Below are positions 50,382 through 62,647 of a stretch of 64,000 bases of DNA, piece by piece (position 1 is the stretch's first letter; every line of letters starts with the position of its first letter). The translations under genes were made by a program, and so were the position numbers. The notes beneath the pieces were generated by a model that was not told the origin of the DNA, did no database searches, and was given only the letters and a program-made list of their open reading frames with translations. The stretch is from Chrysomallon squamiferum (lineage: Eukaryota; Mollusca; Gastropoda; Neomphalida; Peltospiridae): NCBI GenBank assembly GCA_012295275.1, contig CM022672.1:16453166-16517165 (forward strand), written 5' to 3'.

Positions 50382-51947
50382 TGGCATGTTTTAACAAGAG
50401 GACAAAATGTCATGTACTGCTGCAAGAAAAACAAAATACAAACAGTATTTAACATCTTTGAACCCTTGGTGATAGTTGAAAAACCACAGAGTTTATTTTC
50501 ATTATAATTTTAGAAGACCATTAATTTAATTCAGATTTCCTTTTTCTCTCACATCAGTGTGTAAAGGATAAGTCATGGATGAGACATAAAACAAAATTGT
50601 AAGTGCTACATTTTATGGCAACAGTTTGTGATGCTGCTTGGTGCCTGATTGAAAAGAAAAAACATTGCTGTATTGTTGAAGATTCTGTTTTTTAGTACAA
50701 ACAAAGTGAAATCTGATTTCTGTGACTTTTTCTTGACGTTATGTTCAACTGTAAACTCTGCTGTTGCAAGAACAAAGACAGTCAGTCAGTGGTTGTGGAA
50801 GAGATGTGCTAATTTAGACAGGGAAACAAAAAGAAAGATACTAAAAGATGATGTTGTTAAACTATTGGCACATGAAAGATTTTCTTTTTAAAACAGTTGG
50901 CTTCTGGAATTTATAAAAACTGTTGGCTAAAATACTATCATGTTTTTGAAAGAACATTCATGGAGTATTCAGATTCAGGTGCCAATCATTGTGAATTTAA
51001 AAAGTGGACCATTTACTGGCCTCTGGGTTAACATTTACTTTGATAAACACTTTTCTTGCTTCGCTAAGCATGGCTTGGAATACATCATTGTGAGGGTAAG
51101 GTTTGGTGAGATCATCAGGAAATCTTTTGTTTAAATAAACCACTGATTTAGAAGGCTACAAAATAAACTACAAAAACAGGCACATTTTCATCTGTCTAAA
51201 GTAAATTAAATGCTTTTGCATAACTTCATTGTATGTTAACACACAATTTTAAATGGGTCTAGTAAATTTACACGAGTCTTTAGTTTAATTAGCTGTTTAG
51301 ACATTACACAATGTCATTGTATAGTTTTTAGCCTTCAAGGCATGACTTGTGATTATTTGTGATCAGGGAATTCATATGTTTGAGATGTTTCTAGCATGTG
51401 ATATTAGTTTCATAATTGATAATTATCCATAGACATACCAAATTCATAGTTTTATGTTGAGCCAGTTGCTGTATTGGAGTTCAGGTAATTTGTAAAAACC
51501 AGGATGTAACTGTGTAGTGCACATGGTAATATTGTAATAAGATATATGTGCTTGGATGTCAATTGCATTACAAATGGCTGGCATGCCTATTTTCACTATT
51601 GTACATTCTATTTTGCGTGTTGTAATGTACAGGTTTTTATTAACTACTGTTACACAAATCTGCATCAAACATCAATATTATTATGGGGCCATAACCTCTT
51701 CTGCAATTTTTATTCATTAATGTTCAAATTTCATAATGTTTCATATTCATTTTGCTTTACAAATTTCTTTTTACATTGTTATGTTTTATCACACCATTGG
51801 AGTTTGGCCATGGCTTTCACCATCATACATCTACTGTTTTGCATTTTTATTTAATATGCTTTGTTAATATGTGTGCAGAATATATTGCGTTATGAAGGTG
51901 TTCATAGTTTGTTAAATATAGCCACTAGATACATCTAACATCAGCAG

Positions 51948-51953
51948 AATAAA
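51948..51953 (+). terminator. Alternative poly(A) signal of KDM3
   Basis: AATAAA in the 3' UTR, 250 bases upstream of the main candidate, with a moderately T/GT-rich stretch after it. Confidence 0.35.
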
Positions 51954-52202
51954 GGACTTGATGTTAATTGTATATCTCACTACTGCTGACTGCAGGAATG
52001 ACCATACATAAAACATCTGGGACATCCTATACTTCTAGCTATATATAAATAACAGATTATTTTTCTATTAAAAAAAAAAAAAAAGTAATTAAAAAAAAAA
52101 TCTGTTGGAGCAAACTGTACATTGCTCCACTTTATTATTGGCGAAAAAAGTGAAGTGTTACGCATAACAGCTAGGAAATTTTAGTATTGTCCTATCATTC
52201 TT

Positions 52203-52208
52203 AATAAA
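52203..52208 (+). terminator. Likely poly(A) signal of KDM3
   Basis: AATAAA followed by a GT/T-rich downstream element at about 52228-52245. This is the best-placed signal after the KDM3 stop. Confidence 0.55.
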
Positions 52209-55006
52209 AGATTATTTCCCCTGATTTCTGTGTTGGGTTTTTATTTCTAATAGTAAAAATATTTGTATTATTGTATTCACTGACATGCGATGGCTAGAGT
52301 TTACATTGTTTACTAAGCATATTATCATTTAAACTGTAATCTTATTTTCATAAAAAAATAATAAAGTAAGAAATTCAAAGTTCATACATCATTAGATTTT
52401 GGATTTATTAGTAAAAGCAGCTTTTTGAATCGTATTGCTTAATCAGCAGTCTTCTCGGGAAACAAAAAAAAAAAAATAATGCTTTATTAATAGTTAAATA
52501 GAAAAACTTTTTTTTTTTCTTTGGTTAATTAATTTTTGGATCAATATTTGTGCCAGAAGGGTTTTCATGTAAAGCACAGGATAGGTCGTTTCAGAAGACT
52601 ATTGAGAACAAAAGATTTCATTTAGCTTTCTCTATATTGGTTCTCCAGTCATGCGCTACAGTTATTTAGATATTGATCAATCTGACTGAATGGATAATTC
52701 ACAAACAAGATGAGGTGTATTAAATAATTGATGTGTAAAGTATGCTGAACAAAGCCTGTGTTGATAATGTATGATAAATATAAATGTCATCTGATAAACC
52801 TTTAAGACTTCTCAGATTAGAATAATGTTGTTAGCAATGGCTCCATCATCATCATCATCATTATTATTACTACTACTACTACAAGAAGGAGGCTGTTCTG
52901 ATATACAACAATAATGTTATGTTTACATTCAAACTTGCTATAACGTGTTGTAAATCAGGTGATCCACTGAATAATTTTAAATAAGCAGTTTAAACATGAT
53001 TTGTTTCAGGTTAAGAGGAATGGTTGAATCTTTGTGTGTGTGAGAGCAAGCAAGAAAGAAAAATAAATAAATAATTTTAACACTAAATGTAAACATTTGC
53101 TACTGTAGATTGAAAAATAAAAACATTTAATAACTTTCACTGACTGAATTTAAACAACAAACACAAAAAGTAAACACTCATCATACGACTACACAAAGCT
53201 GGTACAGTTCATTTACAGTATTGTAATTTGTGTTCATTAATGGAACTATAGCAGCTGTTTCCTTTCATCAAGATATGTATTCCCTACTTCTAACCACAGG
53301 GAATAATTCTAGTTCATTTTTCATAATGATTAACGTGGCAATATGGTAGATAACACTGTCAGACAAGGCTTTTCACCAACATCAAACACTGCATTAACAA
53401 AGTGCTGATGAATTCAATTGTCTTCTGGACCACACAACCATTAGCAGAATGTACGCATTATGTTGGCTTTCCAATTGATTCCTCGACTGGCCATCTGCTC
53501 TTCACTGCAACAGCTCTGGAAATAACATGGGGAAATGAACGTATTGATTTGTGAAATCAATGCAAAATGCATTAGTTTGGCTTAGCTGGCTCGACACTCA
53601 TATCAAGTAAGCAATTAAGATGAGATCCATGGTGGTCTCAAAAACAACTGGAGATAACAAGTGTGTCCTTAGTGCTAATAAACTTGTTTTAAAATGTCTG
53701 ATCACTTTTTATTGAATTTTTGGAACGTGTAATCATGATGTAAGCTAAAACACTTGAAAGGATTTTCTCGAAACAAGTAATGTTTTGTGCTGGTAACACG
53801 AGAGTTGTGTGGGAAAACAAAATCAAATAAATTTCTCAGATTTATCTCCAAATGTTATAAAAATAAATATATTGCTAGCTATAAAAAAATTTAATATAAT
53901 TTACTGTCGGCACTGGTAGTTTCAGATAATGTGTAATGTCCATTAATGGGTTTATTCAGTATTTTTTATTAGTAGGGTTTTTGGATTTTTTTTTATCCTT
54001 TCTGCCCTGAATTGAGCTTTTGGCTTACCAAATGAAATGAAAGAATGAAATATGCCAACAACCAATATAAAATTATTAATCTCATTCAGAAATGAAATGA
54101 ATATGAAAACTGGGTGATTTTTTTTATTGTATTAATGGGTTACTTCTGCTATTTATTTATTATTTTATTATTTTTTTTTTTTTTAATGTTTTTTATTTTT
54201 TTTAAATGGTAATAATCCATTTCTCAGATAATGATAACAGATGATACTGGCTGCTACTCAATTAGTAACAAGGAATTTTTTATATCTGTGAAAACACAGC
54301 CTCTATTAAGCTCGTTATGCAAACAATAAAAACAATTGGTGTGGTATCATTTTGAAAATAATACAGATACAACTTGTGTCATGGGTCATTACACATTGCA
54401 AAATAGCAACAAATGTACTAAATGCTCAGATAAACTAAATCAAATATAAAGCTTTTATAAATTCTACATACCTTGAATTCTGAAGTGAAACATCAAAAAT
54501 CCAGTAAAAACTATTAAAGTATTCGGTCTTCATACTGAAACACTAGTCTTATTTATATTCAAATATATTCTGTAGCTGTTCTTTCCACGTTTTAAATCAA
54601 TTGATTTCTTATTAAAACAAAATCAAATCATCCTAAATATAACATTTAATATTTAATGTCTTGACATGTCATTTCTAAGTTAAAGTCAACAAATTAAAGC
54701 AGCTTTTATATGTGCTTAAGTCAACATTTTGTAAATTAAAAAGTTTTATGGGTGCACCTATTTTCCTTTAATGATTTACACAATTTATTACAAAATAAAA
54801 GTAGTATTTATCTGTATGCCAGCCTTCCTGTGTATTGTATAGATTTAAAAATCATCTTAACAGTCTTCATCAGTGTTCAGTACATGGTATTGATTTCCGC
54901 AGAAACAAATAACACTGTCATCAAATAGTTCAGTTTAGGCCAAGGCCAACCTGGATTTAGTGGCTGACCAGAAGTGATAGTATGTTAAAGTCTAAATATG
55001 TCGTAT

Positions 55007-55124
55007 AATAATAATAATAATAATAATAATATAAAAAAATAAATATTTAAGTTTAAAATTAGAATGTATTCAAACAATAGCTTTTCACTTCTGTTTTTAA
55101 AAACATGTTTTTAGGCTTGTCTTT

Positions 55125-55160
<36 letters not shown>
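55007..55160. repeat. Facing AAT and ATT arrays
   Basis: An AAT array at about 55007-55033 and an ATT array at about 55130-55160 are reverse complements of each other and about 100 bp apart, so they could pair as a long AT hairpin. Confidence 0.85.
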
Positions 55161-55162
<2 letters not shown>

Positions 55163-56324
55163 ATTATATTTACTTTTTGTTATTAATTATTATTTACATT
55201 ATTTTATTATTTTTGATGTCAAGGATTTTTTTATGTAATAATGAGGAATAATTATGCTGCTGTATTCTTTTTTTATTATATTTATTTATTTATTTATTTG
55301 TGCTAATTATAGAGAAATACCAAAAAGTAGCAATAATTACTTTTAAACATAAAAAATACAGATCTTTCTAATGTCTGATACAATACAAACAGTACAAAAA
55401 CAATTCCCCTCAAAAAAAGGATTAATTTTTTTTAAATAATTTTTTATCCTTTTTTAATTAATTTATTTTTATTTGTTTAGCTTTTATCTTCATTAAATAC
55501 TACAGATCAATATTTATCTACCTGCTTTGTACCATTTATTATTATTATTTTATTACTTTATTTATATATTTATTAATACATAAAATATTAAAGTCATTTG
55601 TTAAGAAATTATGATCTTAATGTCAGTTCACATTACAAACAATAAAAAACAAAAGACAAAAGAACATTTTATCTGCATTTGCCATTTTATTAAACACACA
55701 CAATTTTAATACATATACTATATAAAATAAACAGTATATTCGTTCCTAAATCCATGCATACAGACACACGCACACACGAAATATATATTTTTTATTCAAC
55801 AGTTTTCATTCACAAAGAAGTAGGCTTGAGAAAATATTTATTTTCAGTCGGTGAGTTAGTTAATCTCTGACAAAAACACCTGTTTACCTCGAAGTTGTTT
55901 TCTGTTTTTATACCTGCACGTTGTTTACAAGTCACATCTGCACTTCAGCATTCCACAAGAGTTTTCTCAAGCAGCCTGCTATTCTTAGTGTCTCTGATGA
56001 TCTTTGCAGATTCGGTAATGTCTTGTATATAAGATCAACTCACTGTTTTCCCATGAAACCCAGATCTCTTAGAATCAGTCTCTGGGCTGCAGTCCAAACT
56101 CTTAAGAACGAAAGCTTTATTTTTTATTTTTTTATTTTTATTTTTTTTGTTATTTGCTTATTCTCATGTGTGCAATTTATGTAGCAGTTGATATGAGTTC
56201 CAGATGAATTCATTCTGATACAGTTATAAAACTCTTTGTGTTTTTTTCAGTTAATTGATCATTATAAAGTGATAAAGAGATTTTGATTTTGTTTTATACA
56301 TTTGTTTTTTGTTTAAATATTGTT

Positions 56325-56547
56325 GTTATTATTTATAATAGTAGTAGTACTACTAGTATTTGTTCTGTTATTATTTATAGTAGTAGTAGTAGTACTACTA
56401 GTATTTGTTCTGTTATTATTTATAGTAGTAGTAGTACTACTAGTATTTGTTCTGTTATTATTTATAGTAGTAGTAGTACTACTAGTATTTGTTCTGTTAT
56501 TATTTATAGTAGTAGTAGTACTACTAGTATTTGTTCTGTTATTATTA
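56325..56547. repeat. 42-bp minisatellite, about 5 units, each with a perfect palindrome
   Basis: Tandem units of about 42 bp (one 45 bp because of an extra AGT triplet), each made of a TTATTATTTATA segment, AGT triplets, CTACTAGT and ATTTGTTCTG. Each unit holds the 14-bp perfect palindrome TAGTAGTACTACTA. Units are almost identical, which implies recent expansion or homogenisation. Open frames across it are a by-product of the repeat length being a multiple of three. Confidence 0.9.
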
Positions 56548-56579
56548 CACTCATGTTGATTTTTTACATTATTATTGCT

Positions 56580-56581
<2 letters not shown>

Positions 56582-56619
<38 letters not shown>
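56582..56619. repeat. T38 homopolymer
   Basis: Thirty-eight uninterrupted T residues, 35 bp after the minisatellite. Confidence 0.95.
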
Positions 56620-56624
<5 letters not shown>

Positions 56625-59232
56625 TTTTGGAGTATTATTATGGTTTTAATTGATTACTTAATAATTAATTTATAATTATTATTATTATTGTTGTTGTTGT
56701 TACAAATTATTATAATTACAGTCATTATTATTATCATAATTATTATTATTGTTATTTTTATTATTTATTATTTATTTATTTATTTATTTATTAGTTATTT
56801 ATTTTATTTTTTATTATTGGTATATAACCTTTTGGAGTTATATGAGGTTTATATTAAATATTATGATATTTTCTCATTTTGCATACTTTATGTGTTTTGT
56901 TTGTTTGGCAAATAGTCTGAGTCTATAATACAAAACATTTAAAAACAAAAATAACATTATTTTCAGTGTTTACAAAGAATCAGTTTATTTATTTATATCA
57001 CTTTCTACAAATTACATTATTATTAAGATTTATATTATTTATTTATTTACCACAATAAAATAATTTTTTATAAACACATCAAGAACTTAAACTTCATGAC
57101 TAATTAAATATTCCATTGTTTAAATTTAATTATCACTGGTTTGTTTACAAGACACTCCTAACATGGATAAACAGGTGTATTAATGAAGCGAACAATAAAA
57201 TAATAGGAAATATTTTAATAAAACAACGAAATAAATTAAAGCGAAAAAATAAAATAAATTTATAAAATATATTCATCGATTTAATGCAAGGGAGACAACT
57301 CAATATTTCTGAACTGTTAATAGACCAACAAGAGTTATCTCGCTTTTTGACTGTTTCGATACCTAATAACGTAAAAAAAAAAAAAACATTATTTAAAACA
57401 AACACACATGAATATTTATACAGATATAAGTATTATTCAAATTAATCATTATTGTTATTATTATTAAAAGAATACTGTTATTAATATTACTAGTCACAGT
57501 AGTATTAATTATTATATTACTCTTCAAACAAATTTTGTTTACTAATTGAAAATAAATATAAATAATACTTTTATTTTATATATGTTTTCTGTTCATATTT
57601 CTTCATTCATTTCATTATTACATATTACACAGAGTGTGAAATCGATAGAATTATTATAAAAAAGCAGAAGGGATAGGATCAATTACTTAACATACAATAT
57701 GCAAGGGATAAGAAAATGCAGAAAATCCAGAAAACCACCTATTTTTTTAAAGTGGCTACTTTTGAATTAGGCATGCTTTGTTTTAGTTTCTGTGGTGCCA
57801 GTTCAAGCGAAAGTGTTGTTGTTTACTTCGGCTGACTCTCATTTTCATTTACAATATCTAAATTAAAACTAGAACAAAACGTCACATGCTAGCGAAAAGC
57901 ATATTTTGTGCAGGTGTTTTACAAATTTTAAGTAATTCGATAAAGATCAACTGGACCATGCTTTTGAACTGTATTAAACTGTATCTTTTAAATAAAATGT
58001 CATTCTTCTTTCTTTTCTTTTTTTGAGTGCTTTTTTGACTGTTTATATTATATTTTAAGTATAGATTTAGACTGTATTTAGAAAACCATCAAGTCCAGAA
58101 ATCTGGATAAAAAATCTGGTATCCATATTACTTACTACATACACTGTGAAGGAGCAGGATTATTTCATTATCTCATCTACTTGGATGTAAGAAGGGACAA
58201 GAACATTTCATTATTACATTCACAAAGAAATGATAGGATCATTTCATTAATATACACAAACAGAAGGAATAAGGCACTTCTTGTAAAGTTTGTAGTAAAT
58301 AGAACCTGCAAGTACCTTCAAAATATCTAAAGACATTCCCCAACTTACACAGGTCCATCATTCTTGAGAACTGTGTCACAAAAATAAAACTGTTGTTTAA
58401 TTAGGAAAATGAGTCAGGAAAATACTGTTTTATATGACAACAGGATCTACATATTTTAGGGAGTGGCTGTGCCATATATTCAACCTTCTGAATATATTCA
58501 TTTCTAAACTCTTTATTAAAGAAACAACTGGTAATCAGCACCTTGGTATGTACCATCTATATTTTATTTTTATTTTTATTTCAAGCCAAATATCTCAATT
58601 TGGATCATATTTGAATATTTTCATATTCAATACAAAAGTATTTGTTAAAACTGCTGTCATTAAAGGCAGATATTTATGCAGCAGTAGCAACTTACAATAA
58701 AGTGCCTGTCTTATTTTAAAGGATCATTCAGCATCGGCAACATTGGTTAAGTTACTCATCCATTCAAAATACAAAAGTTTATTCGATAATAAAAATATAA
58801 TTAAAAAAATTAATTAAAAAAGTATGAAGGATTTCTTTGTGTGCATGTATGGTTTTTTTTTTTTGTGGTTTTTGTTCAGCATCGCAGCTTTAAAGCATGT
58901 ATTATTATTGCTTCAGTATTCACAATTTTCATTTTATTTCATTTTATCACATATTAAATATATTATGCATTAGAAAATAAACTAGAAAATAATATAACAA
59001 TCTGCACCTTGAACTAAAAATATAAAAGTGGCTAAAAAATTATCTGTTTGAAAGCAACTACTTAGTTATTTCAAAAGAAAAATTCAACTGTTATAATTAA
59101 ATTTTAAAGGCTACAATATTTGATATGAAACAGTTGCTAACTAAATATGCCACTTCAAACATGAAGGAAGCCCTTTAATAATGGAAAGTTTTATCTTTCA
59201 GAGCAGGTGTGCTTTTCCCACATAAGAGTTTC

Positions 59233-59240
59233 TATATAAT
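59233..59240 (+). promoter_or_regulatory. TATA box of peptide gene A
   Basis: TATATAAT lies 58 bp upstream of the ATG at 59291; transcription would start near 59262, leaving a short 5' leader. The surrounding sequence (tgtgcttttcccac upstream, gctttagaact downstream) is repeated at the same spacing before copy B. Confidence 0.65.
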
Positions 59241-59290
59241 TCTAGGCACTTGCTTTAGAACTGTTAAAATTCTTAGCCTTTGATAAAACC

Positions 59291-59342
59291 ATGAAGACTG
59301 CCGTTGTATTTGCTCTTGTAGCAGTTTTCTGCTCTGTTAATG
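59291..59342 (+). CDS. Peptide gene A exon 1 (signal peptide)
   Basis: 52 nt, ends in phase 1; donor aatg|gtatgt. A basic residue follows Met, then a 14-residue hydrophobic core, then a small-residue region ending VNG; cleavage likely near Asn-Gly-Ala. Confidence 0.8.
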
Positions 59343-60300
59343 GTATGTGTTTATTATTAGTTGTTGTTGTTGTTGTTTCTTCTTTGTCTTCTTCTTCTTC
59401 TTCTTCTTTGTTTTTGTTGTTGTTGTTGTTGTTATTGGTAGTAGTAGTAGTAATAGTAATAATGGTGGTGGTATTGGTTACAGTACTGGTACTGGAATTG
59501 CAGTTATGGCAGTGGTCGTAGTAGTAGCAGTAATGGTAAAGCTGATGGTGGTCAAAGAAGTTGTAGTAGTATTGTAGTTGTGATGATGGTGGTGGTAATG
59601 GTAGTGACTGTAACAGTGGTTATTGTAATGGTTGTGGTAGTGGTAGTGACAATGGCAGTGACTGAAAAAGTCACTGTTATTCACTGACCTTTGTCACTGA
59701 GATCACATCATTCAGAAGAGGAATTATTTATTATATAACACTATAGTAAATTTATGAATAAATACTTCATCACTTATTAAAAAAACTAACCTTATAAATA
59801 CTGGACTTACTCATACATTTTTTTTTTTTTAAATGATCAAGTTTGGAATTATAGACAATTATTTAGATCGTATATTTAATAATGCCACTGTGTATGTCAT
59901 TTATAAAATATAGTACTAAATAATGATGTGATGTATTTCCTGATTTTCAACATAATTTTACTGTTTTAGGTGCCCCTCTTAAGGAACGAAGCATCTTCAA
60001 TAATCGTAAGCCACAGACATTTTTTATTTCTTTTTTAAAATTAATCAGATAATCAGTTCAAGTTCCTTTCCATTCTGATTCAATATTTTTAACTAGTTAC
60101 TTCATGTTTAATCTGTGTTCAAAGCTGTGCATCTAAAAATTTTAAATTATGTGAGATCTACAAAAATACTTTTGTTTTGCAATTATCATTAAAATATATT
60201 ATAATTATTTATGTTATTATTATTATTTTTGTTGTGTTATTGTTATTGTTGCTGAGGTCATTGCCAGTATTATTATCACTGTTAATGTTGTTGTTGTTGC

Positions 60301-60342
<42 letters not shown>

Positions 60343-60934
60343 AGTTAATGTTGTTATTTTTATTATTACAGTTTTGGGCACTGGGTTGGGCTGTCCTTTA
60401 GTGAACTGTTTTGTTGATCCCTGCATGATGGGTAGTTGTGCAGCACATCCAGAAGCAGTATGTCAGGTAAGTTTTACTCTCTTGTTCATGTTGTTATCTC
60501 ACATACACATCTAACCCTAAACACACGCACAGACATACACACAGAGACACACACACACACACATACACACCTAAACATACCCAAACATATACACATTTGC
60601 ACACAAACACAGATATACACTAATATAAATTACAAATTAAAAAAATATTGCACATCTTTTTAATAATGAATGACTTTACATTATCAAATGAATTACCTGA
60701 AATGTTTTATGAATTTTTATAATGGTATCTCAGTTTTATTAATTTAAAAAAAAACATGGTTAATATGCATGCACAGAAACACAAACATGTGAAGATATAC
60801 AAATACATAAATACATTTGTTCTGTAACTTTGCTTAAATGTTTTGTTTAATTTCAGACAAGGATGTTACTGCACTGCAAAATATTATGTCAATGGCATGG
60901 AAGTCTCTTGCTAATTAACCCTGCCAATTACTGA
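59291..60934 (+). CDS. Secreted cysteine-rich peptide gene, copy A (four exons, phase problem at last junction)
   Basis: Exons: 59291-59342 (signal peptide MKTAVVFALVAVFCSVNG), 59970-60005 (short charged propeptide-like segment with ER), 60372-60466 (five cysteines), 60857 onward. All junctions are GT-AG. Exon 3 has C-x4-C-x4-C-x4-C-x7-C. Exon 4 in the frame shared with copy B has three more cysteines (C-x-C-x12-C) and a TAA at 60912-60914, giving an even eight. However, exon 3 ends in phase 0 while that frame needs phase 2; literal splicing gives a different tail ending at TGA 60932-60934. So copy A either has a one-base insertion beside its donor, uses a site I cannot see, or contains a sequence error. 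The function is unknown. The cysteine layout faintly recalls uncharacterised short secreted molluscan peptides. AATAAA follows at 60952. Confidence 0.65.
59343..59969 (+). other. Peptide gene A intron 1
   Basis: 627 bp. Dominated from 59355 to about 59680 by TTC, TTG, GTA and GTG triplet runs that create long open frames in several phases; these are not coding. Confidence 0.8.
59970..60005 (+). CDS. Peptide gene A exon 2
   Basis: 36 nt, phase 1 to phase 1; acceptor ctgttttag, donor aatc|gtaagc. Encodes GAPLKERSIFNN. The equivalent exon of copy B has the same length and splice phases. Confidence 0.75.
60006..60371 (+). other. Peptide gene A intron 2
   Basis: 366 bp with TTG/TTA triplets and a TAT array at 60301-60341 close to the exon 3 acceptor. 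Confidence 0.8.
60301..60341. repeat. 41-bp TAT array
   Basis: Uninterrupted TAT repeats upstream of exon 3 of copy A; orthologous in position to the array in copy B. Confidence 0.95.
60372..60466 (+). CDS. Peptide gene A exon 3 (five cysteines)
   Basis: 95 nt, incoming phase 1, outgoing phase 0; acceptor ttattacag, donor cag|gtaagt. Includes GCPLVNCFVDPC and HPEAVCQ. The acceptor sits just after a TAT/TTA triplet array rather than a normal pyrimidine tract. Confidence 0.75.
60467..60856 (+). other. Peptide gene A intron 3
   Basis: 390 bp with CA-rich sequence at 60500-60610. The equivalent intron of copy B also has CA/TA-rich sequence. Confidence 0.8.
60857..60914 (+). CDS. Peptide gene A exon 4 (conserved frame)
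   Basis: 58 nt to TAA in the frame conserved with copy B; acceptor tttaatttcag. Reads CYCTAKYYVNGMEVSC in that frame. Differences from copy B are mostly synonymous or conservative only in this frame, which identifies it as the ancestral one. Confidence 0.65.
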
Positions 60935-60951
60935 TTTCAAAGAAGAACAGA

Positions 60952-60961
60952 AATAAATAAA
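60952..60961 (+). terminator. Poly(A) signal of peptide gene A
   Basis: Two overlapping AATAAA hexamers about 40 bp after the conserved-frame stop. Confidence 0.6.
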
Positions 60962-61536
60962 ATTTTAAATTTTAACAATCTTGTTTGTTAAAGATTTAGC
61001 TTAATGTAGTTCTTTGAAGTTTATACATTGGGTGAAAATAGTGGTAGAGTAACGAAACTGTATTGTAACTAATAAAGATACAAAAAATGTATTTAATGAT
61101 GCATTCAGTAAGCCTACATTTGTATCTACCATTACACTGTCTTGTTACTGAACTTATAGACAGAAGGGTTACTGTTTTTCATTATCATTAAGGATTCTGT
61201 TATATGCCCCTTTCTATAAACAGGAAAATTTATATCACAAACTTTGATAAACCACAAGTTCATTTGAGATGTGTGAAAACAATTCTATGTTAGTTTGAGT
61301 GTGCCAAGGAATTTGGTCTTTGATGAATACATGTAATGTAAGGTTGCTAAGAAAACAACTATTTTGTTTGTTCAAAAAGAATTCAGCTGTTATAATTAAA
61401 TATTAATGGTGCCAGATTTTACTTGAAACAATGGCCCACTGAAAAATACTAGTTAAAACATGAAGGAAGCCCTTCAATAAAAAAAAATGTATCTTTCAAA
61501 ATGTGTGCTTTTCCCACGTTAGAGTTTTAAAATAAT
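60962..61536. other. Spacer between peptide genes A and B
   Basis: No gene seen. From about 61340 the sequence resembles the region upstream of copy A and forms the promoter-side edge of the duplicated unit. Confidence 0.7.
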
Positions 61537-61545
61537 TATATAAAT
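61537..61545 (+). promoter_or_regulatory. TATA box of peptide gene B
   Basis: TATATAAAT lies 54 bp before the ATG at 61591, matching the spacing in copy A. Flanking blocks tgtgcttttcccac and ggctttagaact are shared with copy A. Confidence 0.6.
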
Positions 61546-61642
61546 ACACTGGCTTTAGAACTCCTAAGATTCTCTGTCTTTGATAAAATCATGAACACTG
61601 TCATTGTATTTGCTCTTGTAACAGTTTTCTGCTTGGTTAATG

Positions 61643-62251
61643 GTACAAGTTTTTATTTATTTATTTATTATTAGTAGTAGTAGTAGCAGCAGTAACAGTA
61701 ATGGTAGTAGTGGTATTTCAGTGGTAGTTGAGGCAATGATAGTGGTAAACTTTGAAATTATAATGTTCAAGAGAGTAATTCATCATTACACAACATTAAA
61801 AAAATACTTCATAACCTAATTAAAAAATAATAATAATAAAATAAAATAAATGATTATAACCAAATGGTTAACTGTATTTACTAATCCAGGAGAGCCTCTG
61901 TCCTCTGCTAAACATTTTAAACATTACTATTAATTTTATTTCATTTGTAATAAGTTAGCATCTTAAAAAGCTCAAAACTATTCTGACTTTGAATATAGTG
62001 TAATGTTGAAACATGGCTGTAAATTTTTCTGGAAACTTCTTTCTTCCTTGAACTTTTAAACTTATTAAAGGTAACAGATTTATTTAAATCTTCAGTGATG
62101 CTCTTAGTGAAGCAGATAAAGAGACTAAAATTTAAATTGTCAAGGGAATTGTTTTTAACTTCAGTTGCTTTAAACCGACACTGCCTAGGTTGTATCTTTA
62201 ATAATACCTGGGTGTGTTTCCTAATTTGTTAACATAGTCTTACTGTTTCAG
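61643..62251 (+). other. Peptide gene B intron 1
   Basis: 609 bp. TTTA then AGT/AGC triplets near the donor, corresponding to the longer triplet region in copy A; otherwise AT-rich. Confidence 0.75.
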
Positions 62252-62287
62252 GTGCACCTGTGGAAGAACGAGCTTTTGTCTGTAATT

Positions 62288-62647
62288 GTAAGCAATAGAC
62301 AATTTTGTTTTTTAAATTAAAAAATTAATTCAAGTTCCTTTCCTTTCCTACTGAATATTTACAACATAATCATTAGTTATTCTACTTCACGTTTCTTAAC
62401 TTTACTCTCTCAAGGATAATTATCTATATATTCTCATTTATCACCATCACAGAAACTAAGTCAATATGCTTAAACTTCTTTCAAATTATTCATCTAACAT
62501 TAGAAATTATATAATACATACACATGAACACAGACACATAAGAACATGTTTTCTAATTATCACGAAAATATATAACTATTGATAAATCTGTTATTATTAA
62601 TTTTATTACTGCTAATGTTGGTCTCCTTATTACTATTGCCATTGCCT

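Larger units (their letters stand above)
50382..52225 (+). other. KDM3 3' untranslated region (approximate end)
   Basis: About 1.8 kb after the stop is less AT-biased than the introns and has no credible ORF. Two AATAAA hexamers stand out: 51948-51953 and 52203-52208. The second is followed within 20-30 bases by a T/GT-rich element (tgtgttgggttttt), the usual context of a used poly(A) site, so I place the end near 52,225. The first may give a shorter form. Confidence 0.6.
52226..59232. other. Intergenic region
   Basis: 7 kb without a credible gene on either strand. It holds mixed CAT/ATT/ACT triplets (52846-52881), complementary AAT and ATT arrays (55007-55033 and 55130-55160), the 42-bp minisatellite, a T38 tract, and TTA/TTG triplet runs at 56670-56800. 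Homology between the two downstream peptide-gene copies starts at about 59040. Confidence 0.7.

Noticed and set aside
50649-50891. 80-residue open frame in the KDM3 3' UTR ending in a K/R/E-rich stretch
   Set aside because: It begins at TTG, has no splice signals or family match, and lies between the KDM3 stop and its poly(A) signals.
55921-56184. 87-residue plus-strand frame in the intergenic region
   Set aside because: Begins at a TTG-type start, becomes F/I-rich at its end, has no family match or neighbouring exons; too weak to call.
56283-56621. 112-residue frame of repeated SSSTTSICSVIIY-type units
   Set aside because: Created by the 42-bp minisatellite; several frames are open and the sequence runs into a T38 tract.
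59291-59684. Long open frames reading through intron 1 of peptide gene A on both strands
   Set aside because: They arise from TTC/TTG/GTA triplet repeats after a clear GT donor; copy B has no equivalent coding.
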